Shown: positions 8,558 through 17,170 of the stretch, one piece after another
Layout of the letters: each line of letters begins with the position of its first letter
How positions within the stretch are numbered: the first letter of the stretch is position 1
Source: Bacillus_I endophytica_A
GTDB lineage: Bacteria; Bacillota; Bacilli; Bacillales; Bacillaceae_H
Length of the DNA stretch: 64,000 nucleotides
Reading direction: 5' to 3'
NCBI RefSeq assembly: GCF_026790145.1
Contig: NZ_JALAMS010000035.1
Coordinates: 31,076-95,075 of the forward strand
Made by a program: the position numbers and the translations under genes
The notes under the pieces: generated by a model
What the model saw: only the letters and a program-made list of their open reading frames with translations
Databases searched by the model: none
What the model was told of the DNA's origin: nothing

Positions 8558-9010
8558 ATGCGTTTGAAAGGAGAAGGAACAATTGACCTTCATACAACAC
8601 GAGAACGTGCTTTTAAGATGCTTTTGGATCCAAACGTATTGAAAGAATGTATGGTTGGATGTAAACGCTTTGAAAAGGTGGAAGAGGGAATATATAAAGC
8701 GAACATTTCGCTTGGTTTTCTGCCTGTAAAAGGGGATTACGACATAACCATTAAGCTAACGGATTTAAAGGAGCCAGAGCAATATAACATGAAGATGAGT
8801 GGAAAAGGGGGATCAGGAGAAATTAAGATGCTGAATCATATTCATCTCGATGAAAAAGGTCATACAACAGTGCTTTCCTATACATATGAAGCAGAAATTC
8901 ATGGGAAAGTAACAAAAGCGGGAAAGCCTGTGCTAAAGAAAGTAGCAGGATTCATTGTGAAAGATTTTTTCAAACGATTTGAAAAAGAGATCAAGCGTAG
9001 CAAAGTATGA
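8558..9010 (+). CDS. CoxG-like SRPBCC domain protein
   Basis: 150 residues of the START/SRPBCC ligand-binding fold: 'KGEGTIDLHTTRERAFKMLL', then 'DPNVLKECMVGCKRFEKV' at the position where carbon-monoxide-dehydrogenase subunit G proteins have 'DPEVLKRCIPGC'. CoxG helps anchor or mature molybdenum CO dehydrogenase; no cox genes occur here, so the real ligand and role are unknown. The ATG lies only 3 bases after GGAG; the in-frame TTG at 8564 has better spacing and could be the true start. It ends at a terminator 9 bases downstream. Confidence 0.75.
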   Translation: MRLKGEGTIDLHTTRERAFKMLLDPNVLKECMVGCKRFEKVEEGIYKANISLGFLPVKGDYDITIKLTDLKEPEQYNMKMSGKGGSGEIKMLNHIHLDEKGHTTVLSYTYEAEIHGKVTKAGKPVLKKVAGFIVKDFFKRFEKEIKRSKV

Positions 9011-9018
9011 ATAGAAAG

Positions 9019-9046
9019 AAGTCAGTAGATCTCTACTGGCTTTTTT
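9019..9046 (+). terminator. Intrinsic terminator of coxG-like gene
   Basis: 10-bp stem AAGTCAGTAG/CTACTGGCTT (one G-T), 4-base loop and T-run. It lies inside an apparent upstream extension of the next reading frame and so argues for that gene starting at 9133. Confidence 0.85.
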
Positions 9047-9132
9047 CTATTGAAAACAGTGTTGAAAAGTCAGAAAGTCGGGTATGCAATAGATATAAGA
9101 CAACACAAAAAAAGATAGAAAGGAGAAAGTGT

Positions 9133-9993
9133 ATGTCTTCGGCAAAAGGATTTTTGAAAAATTTGGGAGAAGAGATGCAAAAAGATCGAGCAACAGGATT
9201 AGCAGCAGAGCAAGCTTACTACTATATGCTATCCATTTTTCCTGTTCTCATCCTTTTGCTATCTATCATTCCATATCTATCAATTGAGCCTCAAACAGCA
9301 GTTTCATTTATTAAAAGTATTCTTCCATCAGAAACAGCTAATTTACTAGAAGAAAATGTGATTGATCTTGTAACAACGCCAAATGGGGGATTGTTAACAG
9401 TCGGGATTCTTGGGACGCTTTGGTCTGCATCAAATGGGATTCAGGCGTTTATTCACGCTATGAATATTGCATACGATGTGGAAGATAATCGTTCATTTAT
9501 AAAAGTACGCTTGCTTGCTATTGTGTTAACAATTGGCCTTCTCGTAGCTTTTATTATCTCGTTAGCCCTCCCTATATTTGGAAACGCGCTTATTGATTGG
9601 ATCAAAAGCTTTGTTCCTATATCCTCTCAGTTTGAAATTTTATTTACTGTTTTAAGATGGGTTGTAGCAGTTGTTGTCATTTCCATCGTCCTTTCAGGTC
9701 TTTATCGTTTTGCACCGAATAAAAGTTTTGCTTTTAAACACGTTATTCCAGGAGCTGCTATTGCAACAGTGCTTTGGCAAGTAATCTCATTTGGGTTTTC
9801 TTTTTACGTTAGTAACTTTGGCAATTACTCAGCTACTTATGGAAGCTTAGGAGGCGTAATTGTCCTTATGATTTGGCTCTACTTAACAGGACTCATTCTT
9901 GTTATTGGAGGAGAGATTAACGCTCTTTTTCATAAACGTAATATTCAAACAGAAGCAATTGTAAAACATCCCAAAAGAGTTGTTAAACAATAA
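9133..9993 (+). CDS. YihY/BrkB family inner membrane protein
   Basis: 286 residues with about six membrane helices. Family features are the N-terminal 'AEQAYYYMLSIFPVLILLLS', the central 'TLWSASNGIQAFIHAMNIAY' and the C-terminal 'YGSLGGVIVLMIWLYLTGL' followed by 'GGEINA'. Once thought to be RNase BN, the family's function is unresolved; roles in membrane transport or envelope integrity have been proposed. The ATG at 9133 has AGGAG 7 bases upstream. An in-frame ATG at 9007 overlaps the previous stop codon, lacks a ribosome site and would read through a terminator, so it is rejected. Confidence 0.85.
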   Translation: MSSAKGFLKNLGEEMQKDRATGLAAEQAYYYMLSIFPVLILLLSIIPYLSIEPQTAVSFIKSILPSETANLLEENVIDLVTTPNGGLLTVGILGTLWSASNGIQAFIHAMNIAYDVEDNRSFIKVRLLAIVLTIGLLVAFIISLALPIFGNALIDWIKSFVPISSQFEILFTVLRWVVAVVVISIVLSGLYRFAPNKSFAFKHVIPGAAIATVLWQVISFGFSFYVSNFGNYSATYGSLGGVIVLMIWLYLTGLILVIGGEINALFHKRNIQTEAIVKHPKRVVKQ

Positions 9994-10019
9994 AAAAGCG
10001 AGGGATTCCTCGCTTTTTT
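9992..10019. terminator. Bidirectional terminator
   Basis: Perfect 12-bp stem AAAAAAGCGAGG/CCTCGCTTTTTT with 4-base loop between converging genes. Confidence 0.92.
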
Positions 10020-10020
10020 A

Positions 10021-10320
10021 TTATACTTTTCCGTTTTCCCATACTCTCTTTAATAAAGTTGGGGGTTCTTTTACACCACCTACTACTTTGTTAACAGATT
10101 CTTTTTTATACTGAATGTCCTCTGAAATCTTATCTTTCGTGTCATTCAATACAGCGGTTTCTGTTTTTACGCCATTCATACGTTCATTTACCCGCTCTGC
10201 TGTAGCATTTAATTCATTTACTTTTGGCTTAATGTTTTTCATTGCTTTTATAGCTGTATAGCCAAGATAAATAATGGATACAACGAGTAAAGCAATGCTT
10301 GCATATAAAATAATAATCAC
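10021..10320 (-). CDS. DUF948 (YtxG-like) membrane-anchored protein
   Basis: 99 residues: an N-terminal transmembrane helix (VIIILYASIALLVVSIIYLG) followed by a soluble helical part with 'KPKVNELNATAERVNERMNG', the pattern of DUF948 proteins such as the B. subtilis general stress protein YtxG. Such proteins are single-pass with a coiled-coil tail; their function is unknown. A longer frame begins at 10353, but AAGGAGG falls inside it and sets the GTG at 10320 as the likely start (9-base spacing). Convergent with the YihY gene. Confidence 0.75.
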   Translation of the reverse strand: MIIILYASIALLVVSIIYLGYTAIKAMKNIKPKVNELNATAERVNERMNGVKTETAVLNDTKDKISEDIQYKKESVNKVVGGVKEPPTLLKRVWENGKV

Positions 10321-10431
10321 CGTTATCAACCTCCTTATGTGATACATACCCAATTTAAGCTGTTTATAATCGATGCAAAAGGAAAAACAGTATGGTACGA
10401 TAAGGAAAATTAGAGGGGAAGGAAGAAATAT

Positions 10432-11049
10432 ATGAACTTAGAAAAACTACAGAAAAAGTTAGAGCATCGCCGTCCTTCTATTTTGGGAAGTGAACATTTT
10501 TTAAAATACGCTATTTTAATTCCTGTAGTTCAAAAACAAGATGACCTTTATCTTCTCTTTGAAGTGCGAGCTTCAACAATGCGAAGACAGCCTGGAGAAG
10601 TTTGTTTTCCAGGAGGGAGAATTGAAGAAGGAGATAAAAATGAGCAAGAGGCAGCTATAAGGGAAACAGCAGAGGAACTTGGCATTTCCCCTCATAAAAT
10701 TACAAACGTACAGCCCCTCGATTATTTTGTATCTCCTTTTGGGATGATTATTTATCCGTATGTAGGCTTTATTGAAGAAGCTGAGATTTTTCCAAATCAA
10801 GAAGAAGTAGAGCGCGTATTCTCGGTGCCTCTTTCTTATCTCCTACATAATCCTCCGAAGAAATTTGAGATGAATTATGAAGTAAAACCTGCTGAGGATT
10901 TTCCATATCATTTAATTCCAGGAGGAGAGAACTATAATTTTCGTCAGCGTCCACTTTCTGAATATTTTTATGAATATAATAGCGATGTGATATGGGGATT
11001 AACAGGACGAGTGTTAAAACATTTTATAGACGTCATTCAAAAAGATTAG
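10432..11049 (+). CDS. Nudix hydrolase, CoA pyrophosphatase type
   Basis: 205 residues. The Nudix box is complete: 'GGRIEEGDKNEQEAAIRETA' then EELGI (about residues 60-84). Just before it, 'FEVRASTMRRQPGEVCFPGG' fits the UPF0035 signature that marks coenzyme A diphosphatases. It probably hydrolyses CoA or oxidised CoA to 3',5'-ADP and 4'-phosphopantetheine in the cytoplasm. The ATG follows GGAAGG. Its stop codon overlaps the stop of the convergent DUF4003 gene by two bases. Confidence 0.87.
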   Translation: MNLEKLQKKLEHRRPSILGSEHFLKYAILIPVVQKQDDLYLLFEVRASTMRRQPGEVCFPGGRIEEGDKNEQEAAIRETAEELGISPHKITNVQPLDYFVSPFGMIIYPYVGFIEEAEIFPNQEEVERVFSVPLSYLLHNPPKKFEMNYEVKPAEDFPYHLIPGGENYNFRQRPLSEYFYEYNSDVIWGLTGRVLKHFIDVIQKD

Positions 11050-12041
11050 TTTCCACCGCCATCACTAGAGGAAGTATTTGCTGCAGCGCTTGCCATCACA
11101 GCTACCATTGCTGCCTGCTGAGCTTGGATAACCATATCTAACGTCGTATAGAGACTTGTTTTTAAAATGTCTTCATGTTCCATACTATAGTTCATCACAA
11201 TGTTAACAGCTGTTGTAAAATTTGTTTGCTGTTTCCATTTGAAAGCTTTATGTTTATTGAAATAAGCAGCAATATCATGAATTTGAGTAAGCTTTCTTTC
11301 GTCAGCTTCTAATAAAGAAAGGATTGCAAATTGTGTATAGTAAGCAGGTTTTATTTTCATGCCATTTTTAGAAAAGTAGTTTTCGATTCTAGCATATGTT
11401 TCATAAAGGTCTTCAAGCGGTTGAGTATCTTGAAGCGAGAGAATATGGCTTAAAAACTGCAAATCGTTTCCTTTTCGGCATCCTTTACTTGCCCACATGT
11501 TATACACGTTTTCAACACGGTCGATAATTTGAATAGGAGAGCCATTTTCTCTTGAAAGCAGCATTGCAAGAGGATAGTCACTTTTAGACGTTATAAACGG
11601 ATGAACTTCTTTCATTAAGGTATAAAGAGAAAGGGCTCGGTCAGCATAGTCTTCAACCGAGAACGTTGGCGTTTCTTCATTAAGAACAATGAGAGCGCAT
11701 AGGTATGTGAATACATCTTTTTTAAAGCCTGCATCTACTAGTTTGTTATAAATTGTATCAAGCTCCTGAAATTTAGCTTCTGGGTCGTTATATTGCGCAT
11801 CAAGAATTGCAGCGATCATAAAAGAGTAGCTAGAGTTAAGGGGTGAAAAAAATCCAACTTGCTTTTTTAATGTTTTTCCAAGCGAAAGAAGCGAAACTTG
11901 CGCTTCTTTTTTATTGCTTTCTCCATATATAGAAGAGAGAATCATTAAATAGTTTTTATCAACAGCTTGCCATTTTAATGCGTTCTTTAAGTGAAAATAC
12001 ATTTTTTCAAAACGTTCCACTTTTTCTTGCAGTGTTGTCAT
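11046..12041 (-). CDS. DUF4003 family protein
   Basis: 331-residue soluble, mostly alpha-helical protein with 'ILSSIYGESNKKEAQ', 'FFSPLNSSYSFMIAAILDAQ' and a C-terminal 'TALDMVIQAQQAAMVA'-like helix ending in a Ser/Gly-rich tail. I recognise the DUF4003 pattern, known mainly from bacilli and without assigned function. The ATG is preceded by AGGAAGTGAT. Stop codons of this gene and the Nudix gene overlap (TTAG), leaving no room for a terminator between them. Confidence 0.75.
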   Translation of the reverse strand: MTTLQEKVERFEKMYFHLKNALKWQAVDKNYLMILSSIYGESNKKEAQVSLLSLGKTLKKQVGFFSPLNSSYSFMIAAILDAQYNDPEAKFQELDTIYNKLVDAGFKKDVFTYLCALIVLNEETPTFSVEDYADRALSLYTLMKEVHPFITSKSDYPLAMLLSRENGSPIQIIDRVENVYNMWASKGCRKGNDLQFLSHILSLQDTQPLEDLYETYARIENYFSKNGMKIKPAYYTQFAILSLLEADERKLTQIHDIAAYFNKHKAFKWKQQTNFTTAVNIVMNYSMEHEDILKTSLYTTLDMVIQAQQAAMVAVMASAAANTSSSDGGGN

Positions 12042-12098
12042 CTATATCACTTCCTTTTTTCTTTCTTCTTTTTTATACGAAGAAAGAAACGAAAAGTT

Positions 12099-12986
12099 TC
12101 AAGATTGCCCATCTTGAAACTCTTCAAACGCCTGTATAAATTCCTGTGCAGCTTTTGATACATATCCTTTTCGGTAAATAAGTGATGTTTTAAGAATAAA
12201 AGGATTGCTTTCAATTGAGAGCGTTTTTAAGTCGTTTAAGCCGTGTAAGGAAAGCATTGAGCAAGGAAGTATCGTTGCCCCAAATCCTGCTGAAACGAGA
12301 TTTAAGAGGGTGGCAGAGTCGTGACATTCACAAAAAAGCGTTGGATGTAAATTCAATCGTTCAAACTCTACTAAAATACTGTCATAAATTCCTTTTCCAT
12401 AGTTGGTTCGTAGCAAAACAAGCGGAAGGGAAGCAAGAGTTTCCATACTTACTGGCTCTGTGCTTGGATGATTTTTTGGTACAACAACAACGCAAGGATC
12501 TTCAGAAAGCTGTTTTGTAATGACGTTTTCATTTGAGAAGAGGGTTGTGGTTAGTACTACATCAATTTTCCTGCTTTCTAAAAGTTCTTCTAACCGTGTT
12601 GGTTCATCTTCCCAAACTTGAAATGTAAAATTAGGATGTTTTTCTTTATAAGACACAATACTTTTTACGAGCAGGGCAGCCGAATAAATGGTTGCTCCAA
12701 CAGATAATTTACCTTCCTCGCTGTTTTGTAATTCTTTTACTTCTTTAACTGTATCTTCCATCTTATTCACGACTTCGCGCGCTCGGTTGAGGAACAGCTC
12801 TCCCTCTGGCGTGAGCGTCATTCGCTTCTTTTTATTACGCTCAAACAGCATAACACCAAGCTCTTCTTCCATCCCTTGAACTTGTCGACTTAAAGGTGGC
12901 TGTGCCATATGTAGTCGTTCGGCAGCTTTTGTAATTGTTCCTTCTTCAGCAATAGCAATAAAATACGTCATTTGACGAATATCCAT
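12099..12986 (-). CDS. bsdA: LysR family regulator, probable activator of bsdCD
   Basis: 295 residues. Residues 1-60 form the LysR helix-turn-helix ('MDIRQMTYFIAIAEEGTITK', 'AERLHMAQPPLSRQVQ'); the remainder is the two-lobed effector domain. It is divergent from the UbiD-type decarboxylase gene with a 145-base shared control region, the same arrangement as bsdA in B. subtilis, where BsdA activates bsdBCD in response to salicylate. The role is inferred from family and position. ATG is preceded by GGAAGGAG. Confidence 0.82.
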   Translation of the reverse strand: MDIRQMTYFIAIAEEGTITKAAERLHMAQPPLSRQVQGMEEELGVMLFERNKKKRMTLTPEGELFLNRAREVVNKMEDTVKEVKELQNSEEGKLSVGATIYSAALLVKSIVSYKEKHPNFTFQVWEDEPTRLEELLESRKIDVVLTTTLFSNENVITKQLSEDPCVVVVPKNHPSTEPVSMETLASLPLVLLRTNYGKGIYDSILVEFERLNLHPTLFCECHDSATLLNLVSAGFGATILPCSMLSLHGLNDLKTLSIESNPFILKTSLIYRKGYVSKAAQEFIQAFEEFQDGQS

Positions 12987-13035
12987 AAGTCTTTCTCCTT
13001 CCTTTATACCTTAAGAGTATTTTATAAATATTTAA

Positions 13036-13054
13036 TACATATTTCAAATATGTA
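13036..13054. promoter_or_regulatory. 19-bp palindrome, probable LysR operator
   Basis: TACATATTTCAAATATGTA is a perfect inverted repeat about a central C and contains the T-N11-A core typical of LysR regulators. It lies in the divergent control region, 78 bases before the bsdC start. Confidence 0.65.
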
Positions 13055-13131
13055 AAAAGTTCATGTACCATAAACATGTAGAAAAAATGATCTGAGTTGT
13101 AAGGCAAGAAGAGAAACAAGGAGGAAAAAAG

Positions 13132-14553
13132 ATGGCTTATAAAGATTTTCGAGATTTTCTAAACACTTTACAAAAAGAAAATCAACTTTTGACAATTGAT
13201 GAAGAAGTGAAACCAGAACCTGATTTAGGGGCGGCTGCTCGAGCTATTAGTAACTTAGGAGATAACACACCAGGCCTTCTTTTTAACAATATTTATGGGT
13301 ATAACAATGCTCAAATTGCCCTAAATGTAATTGGCTCATGGTCCAACCATGCACTTATGCTAGGAATGCCTAAAAACACGCCTGTTAAAGAGCAGTTTTT
13401 TGAATTTGCTAAACGATATAGTGAGGCTCCTGTTCCTGTACAACGTGAAGAAAGTGCGCCATTTCATGAATGTGAGATAACAGAGGATATTAATCTTTTT
13501 GATATTTTACCACTTTTCAGAATCAACCAAGGAGACGGAGGGTTTTATCTTGATAAAGCATGCGTTATTTCAAGAGATGTAACAGATCCTGAACATTTTG
13601 GAAAACAAAATGTTGGAATTTACCGCATGCAAGTAAAAGGAAAAGATCGCTTAGGAATTCAGCCTGTGCCACAGCATGATATTGCTATTCATTTAAAACA
13701 GGCGGAAGAGCGCGGTGAAAATTTAAAAGTAGCCATTGCATTAGGATGTGAGCCTGTTATTACAACAGCAGCTTCAACACCGCTTTTATATGATCAATCA
13801 GAATATGAGATGGCAGGAGCGCTTCAGCAAGAGCCGTATAAAGTTGTAAAAGCAAAACTTTCTAATCTTGATATCCCATGGGGAGCAGAAGTTGTCCTTG
13901 AAGGTGAGATTTTAGCAGGAGAACGTGAATACGAAGGTCCTTTTGGAGAATTTACAGGTCACTATTCAGGTGGGCGCAGCATGCCAATTATTCAAATTAA
14001 ACGTGTTTATCATCGTAAAAATCCAATTTTTGAACACCTTTATCTAGGAATGCCGTGGACAGAATGCGATTATATGATCGGGATTAACACGTGTGTACCG
14101 CTTTATCAGCAGTTAAAAGAAGCATTCCCAGAAGAAATTGTAGCTGTAAATGCTATGTATACTCACGGACTTATTGCCATTATTTCTACGAAAAGCCGCT
14201 ATGGAGGATTTGCGAAAGCTGTGGGCATGAAGGCTTTAACAACACCACATGGACTTGGCTATTGTAAAATGGTCATCGTTGTTGATGAAGATGTGGATCC
14301 TTTCAATTTGCCCCAAGTGATGTGGGCGCTATCTACGAAAATGCATCCAAAGCATGATGCTATTCAAATACCTAATTTATCTGTTCTACCGCTTGATCCT
14401 GGTTCAGACCCAGCAGGCATTACCCACAAAATGATTTTAGATGCTACAACACCAACAGCACCTGAAACAAGAGGGCACTACTCGCAGCCGCTTGACGAAC
14501 CACTTACAACAAAAGAGTGGGAGAAAAAACTTCAGGATATGCTGTCAAAATAA
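13132..14553 (+). CDS. bsdC: UbiD family decarboxylase, hydroxyarylic acid decarboxylase BsdC
   Basis: 473 residues, the usual length for BsdC/VdcC. The N-terminal 'YKDFRDFLNTLQKENQLLTI' and the catalytic region 'EYEGPFGEFTGHYSGG', with the acidic residues of the UbiD active site, are clear. These enzymes use prenylated FMN to remove or add CO2 on phenolic acids such as 4-hydroxybenzoate and vanillate. The small subunit gene bsdD follows 14 bases later. The flavin prenyltransferase gene bsdB, first in the B. subtilis operon, is absent here. ATG follows AAGGAGGAAA. Confidence 0.9.
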   Translation: MAYKDFRDFLNTLQKENQLLTIDEEVKPEPDLGAAARAISNLGDNTPGLLFNNIYGYNNAQIALNVIGSWSNHALMLGMPKNTPVKEQFFEFAKRYSEAPVPVQREESAPFHECEITEDINLFDILPLFRINQGDGGFYLDKACVISRDVTDPEHFGKQNVGIYRMQVKGKDRLGIQPVPQHDIAIHLKQAEERGENLKVAIALGCEPVITTAASTPLLYDQSEYEMAGALQQEPYKVVKAKLSNLDIPWGAEVVLEGEILAGEREYEGPFGEFTGHYSGGRSMPIIQIKRVYHRKNPIFEHLYLGMPWTECDYMIGINTCVPLYQQLKEAFPEEIVAVNAMYTHGLIAIISTKSRYGGFAKAVGMKALTTPHGLGYCKMVIVVDEDVDPFNLPQVMWALSTKMHPKHDAIQIPNLSVLPLDPGSDPAGITHKMILDATTPTAPETRGHYSQPLDEPLTTKEWEKKLQDMLSK

Positions 14554-14567
14554 AAGGAGTGATAAAA

Positions 14568-14795
14568 ATGAAATGTCCACGCTGTGATCAACATAAAGCC
14601 GAAACTGTAGCAAAATCTCCTGTTGAAGGAGCTTGGGAAGTGTATCAGTGTAATCTTTGTTTTTTTACATGGAGATCTTGTGAACCTGAAAGCATTGTAA
14701 ACGGTGAAAAATATAAAAAATCGTTTAAAGTGAACCCAGCAGATGTTCCTTTAGCGACAAAAGTACCTGAGGTTCCACCTCGTTTGGAAGAATAG
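14568..14795 (+). CDS. bsdD: Hydroxyarylic acid decarboxylase small subunit BsdD
   Basis: 75 residues with two CxxC pairs ('MKCPRCDQ' and 'YQCNLCFFTW') that suggest a zinc ribbon, followed by a proline-rich end. Length, cysteines and position right after bsdC identify it as BsdD/VdcD, needed by the decarboxylase in B. subtilis and Streptomyces but of unclear mechanism. ATG 14568 lies 7 bases after AAGGAGTG; a longer in-frame start inside bsdC is not needed. Confidence 0.9.
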   Translation: MKCPRCDQHKAETVAKSPVEGAWEVYQCNLCFFTWRSCEPESIVNGEKYKKSFKVNPADVPLATKVPEVPPRLEE

Positions 14796-14799
14796 TTGT

Positions 14800-14836
14800 A
14801 AAAACAGGACGGCTTATGAAGCCGTCTTGTTTTGTT
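14800..14836. terminator. Bidirectional terminator after bsdD
   Basis: 15-bp stem AAAACAGGACGGCTT/AAGCCGTCTTGTTTT (one G-T) with a 3-base loop. Its right arm overlaps the last codons of the convergent permease gene. Confidence 0.88.
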
Positions 14837-16151
14837 TTCCTTTCTTTTGAATAAAAAAAGCAACAATCGCAATAACGACGACAAAAAGTAAGCTTACATA
14901 GAGACCAGGTCGTACTGTTTTTTCAAAAAGGGTACCAACAACTGCTGCTAAAATGAGAAGAAGTCCTAACCAAGATAGTATCTTCTGAAAAAGCGAAGAC
15001 GAAATAAGGCGTAAGGAAGAAGTAATAATAAAAAACCAGTTATACAAAATCATAAGCCCAGCAGCAGTTGTAATGTATTCATAAATTCTTCCTGGTACAG
15101 CAAAAGAAGCAATAATAGAAGCAATTAACCCAACTGTAGCCAATCCTAGAGATGGAAGAGGAAGATCTTTTAGTTTTTTTATTTTTTTTTCAAAAAAAGC
15201 TGGTGCATCTTTGTCTTTAGCGAGCGTCACAAGTAAATTGGTCACCCCAAAAAGAGAGGCTGTCATAGCAGAAAAGCCTGCAATAATAACTGCAGCGTTA
15301 AATACGTGAGGAAAAAAGGCCAATCCGTCGTCATTAAGAGCAGTAACAAAGGGACTTTCATCTTCTGTAAAGCGTTGAAGAGACGTCATCATGACCGCTA
15401 ATCCAATAGACACAGCGTAAATAATAGCAAGCAAAAGAAGCATCATCGTTCCTGCTTTTGGCGCGTCTTCTTTCTTCTTTAATTGCATAGCCATCAGGCC
15501 AATAACTTCAATGCCTCCAAAAGCGTAGAATGCATAAATAAGAGAAGCCCAAAATCCCTTAAGTCCAGAAGTGAAAAAAGCATCATGTTCCTGAAAACCA
15601 CCCGTATGTTTTCCAATCCATCCGAATAGCACAGCAACTGCTAAAATAATAAACATTACAATTGCTGCTACTTTAATAACAGCGAAAAGGTTCTCAAGCT
15701 TGTTAAATCCACTTGTGCCTGTTAGGACAACAATAATAGAGAGAACTGCATAAATAGAAGTAAAGACCCAAAGAGGCACATCAGGAAACCAAAATCGTGT
15801 AAGAATAGAGAGAGCCGTAAGCTGACTTCCCATAATTAAAATATTAGAACACCAATAGTTCCAGCCACACCCAAATCCAACCCCATGACCGTGTGCTTTT
15901 CGCGCATAGTAGCAGAAAGACCCTTCTTGTGGATCTTTAGCTGTCATTTTTGCTAATCGATTATAGACCATATATGTACTAAATGCAGCAATTAAAAACG
16001 ATAAAATAATAGAGGGACCTGTCAAGCGAATGCCAATACTTGACCCAAGAAAATAGCCCGTTCCAATTGTACAGCCAATTCCCACTAAAGAAAGCTGCCA
16101 CCATTTCATATTTCCTTCTTTCTCCGCACCCTTGGCACTACAGCTGCTCAT
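14814..16151 (-). CDS. APC superfamily amino acid permease
   Basis: 445 residues with about 12 membrane helices. The first helix contains 'SLVGIGCTIGTGYFLGSS', the APC glycine-rich unwound substrate site, and 'YAFYAFGGIEVIGLMA' matches the helix 6 site. It resembles B. subtilis AapA/YbxG-type permeases, which import amino acids with protons; the substrate cannot be told. The ATG at 16151 has AGGAGG about 7 bases upstream; an internal Met just before the first helix (residue 15) lacks an equally good site. It faces bsdD and shares its terminator. Confidence 0.85.
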   Translation of the reverse strand: MSSCSAKGAEKEGNMKWWQLSLVGIGCTIGTGYFLGSSIGIRLTGPSIILSFLIAAFSTYMVYNRLAKMTAKDPQEGSFCYYARKAHGHGVGFGCGWNYWCSNILIMGSQLTALSILTRFWFPDVPLWVFTSIYAVLSIIVVLTGTSGFNKLENLFAVIKVAAIVMFIILAVAVLFGWIGKHTGGFQEHDAFFTSGLKGFWASLIYAFYAFGGIEVIGLMAMQLKKKEDAPKAGTMMLLLLAIIYAVSIGLAVMMTSLQRFTEDESPFVTALNDDGLAFFPHVFNAAVIIAGFSAMTASLFGVTNLLVTLAKDKDAPAFFEKKIKKLKDLPLPSLGLATVGLIASIIASFAVPGRIYEYITTAAGLMILYNWFFIITSSLRLISSSLFQKILSWLGLLLILAAVVGTLFEKTVRPGLYVSLLFVVVIAIVAFFIQKKGKQNKTAS

Positions 16152-16690
16152 TCTGTCCCTCCTCCTCTTAAAATGTATAAGCTTATTTTGAGGCTAGGAG
16201 GAGACTTTTATGTATAGAAAGAAGGAGAAGATTAAAAGCTGTAGAGGAAAACCCAGTTTTTATTTTTCCACTTTTATATATTCAAGGGAGTCACAAGTGC
16301 TTTACATCGTCCATCGAGCGGTGTAAATCTAACTTTTGCACTTCTACGTTGTTTGGTTTTAGGCTTAAGAACGTTTACTTGTTTGATTTTAATGAGCAGT
16401 GGTGAGAAAAGTGATGGTTCTCATCTACAATTAATAGGGCAAAGCGGATGCAAAAAGGAAAGGGAAAAGCTAACCCAATTCTATTCAGCATCGAGTTTTA
16501 TACATAGCATAGAGAAAGAGAATAAACTGTAAAATAAAAGGGTGTATTTCTGATTAATATTCCTGAATGATTGAAGATGATATTAATATTGTAAAGTGAA
16601 ATTTAAAAATAAGTTAATTTGATTTAAAAATTAAGAATATTACTAAAATTTATACTATTATAGAAGGGAATTTAAAAAAGGAGTGGTAAA
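16152..16690. other. Intergenic region upstream of permease and barnase genes
   Basis: 539 bases between divergent genes. It holds a 38-codon ORF with a strong ribosome site (16210-16326), a weak cre-like stretch near 16370 (two mismatches) and an AT-rich barnase upstream region. No riboswitch is recognised. Confidence 0.6.
16210..16326 (+). CDS. Possible small ORF, 38 residues
   Basis: ATG 6 bases after AGGAGGAG, a better ribosome site than many real genes here. The product (MYRKKEKIKSCRGK..., ending VHRAV) is basic, has one Cys and no membrane helix or known motif. No terminator follows. It could be a chance ORF. Confidence 0.25.
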   Translation: MYRKKEKIKSCRGKPSFYFSTFIYSRESQVLYIVHRAV

Positions 16691-17155
16691 ATGAAAAATG
16701 CAGTAGGAAAAGCTATGAAAAAAGTTGTTCAGTTTAGCACAGTTATGTTGGCAGCTCTTTTATTTTTCACCTTTGCTCCGTTTCAAAGTCCTTTATCAAA
16801 TAGTGCAGACCAGCGTGTAGAAGCAGCATCTTATACATCATTTGAAGACGTTGCAAATTATATTGATAGATACGGTGAGCTTCCAGACAATTATATAACA
16901 AAAAGTGAAGCATATAATTTAGGATGGGAGCCAAGTGAAGGGAATTTAGCTGAAGTAGCTCCTGGTAAAAGTATTGGTGGAGATATTTTCTCTAACCGTG
17001 AAGGATCCCTCCCGGAGAAATCAGGAAGAGTATGGCGTGAAGCAGATATAGATTATGTGTCAGGTTACCGCAATGCAAAGCGTATTGTATACTCAAATGA
17101 TGGTCTTATTTATAAAACAACCGATCATTACAAAACATTTGAAAGAATGAGATAG
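16691..17155 (+). CDS. Secreted guanyl-preferring ribonuclease (barnase family)
   Basis: 154 residues: signal peptide and short pro-region (to about residue 46) followed by a 108-110-residue mature enzyme that aligns without gaps to barnase. With an offset of 44, the catalytic residues are all present: K71, E117, R127, R131 and H146 (barnase K27, E73, R83, R87, H102); 'DNYITKSEA' and 'APGKSIGGDIFSNREG' are identical or nearly so. It hydrolyses extracellular RNA via a cyclic phosphate. ATG follows AAGGAGTGG. The inhibitor gene begins 15 bases downstream, so the cell is protected by linked expression. Confidence 0.95.
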   Translation: MKNAVGKAMKKVVQFSTVMLAALLFFTFAPFQSPLSNSADQRVEAASYTSFEDVANYIDRYGELPDNYITKSEAYNLGWEPSEGNLAEVAPGKSIGGDIFSNREGSLPEKSGRVWREADIDYVSGYRNAKRIVYSNDGLIYKTTDHYKTFERMR

Positions 17156-17170
17156 AAAGGATATTGATGG

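Noticed and set aside
9007..9132. Upstream extension of the YihY gene to an ATG at 9007
   Set aside because: It overlaps the previous stop codon, has no ribosome site and runs through an intrinsic terminator; ATG 9133 has AGGAG at good spacing.
10320..10400. SigB promoter before the DUF948 gene
   Set aside because: GGGTAT is present on the minus strand, but no GTTTAA-like -35 at 13-15 bases.
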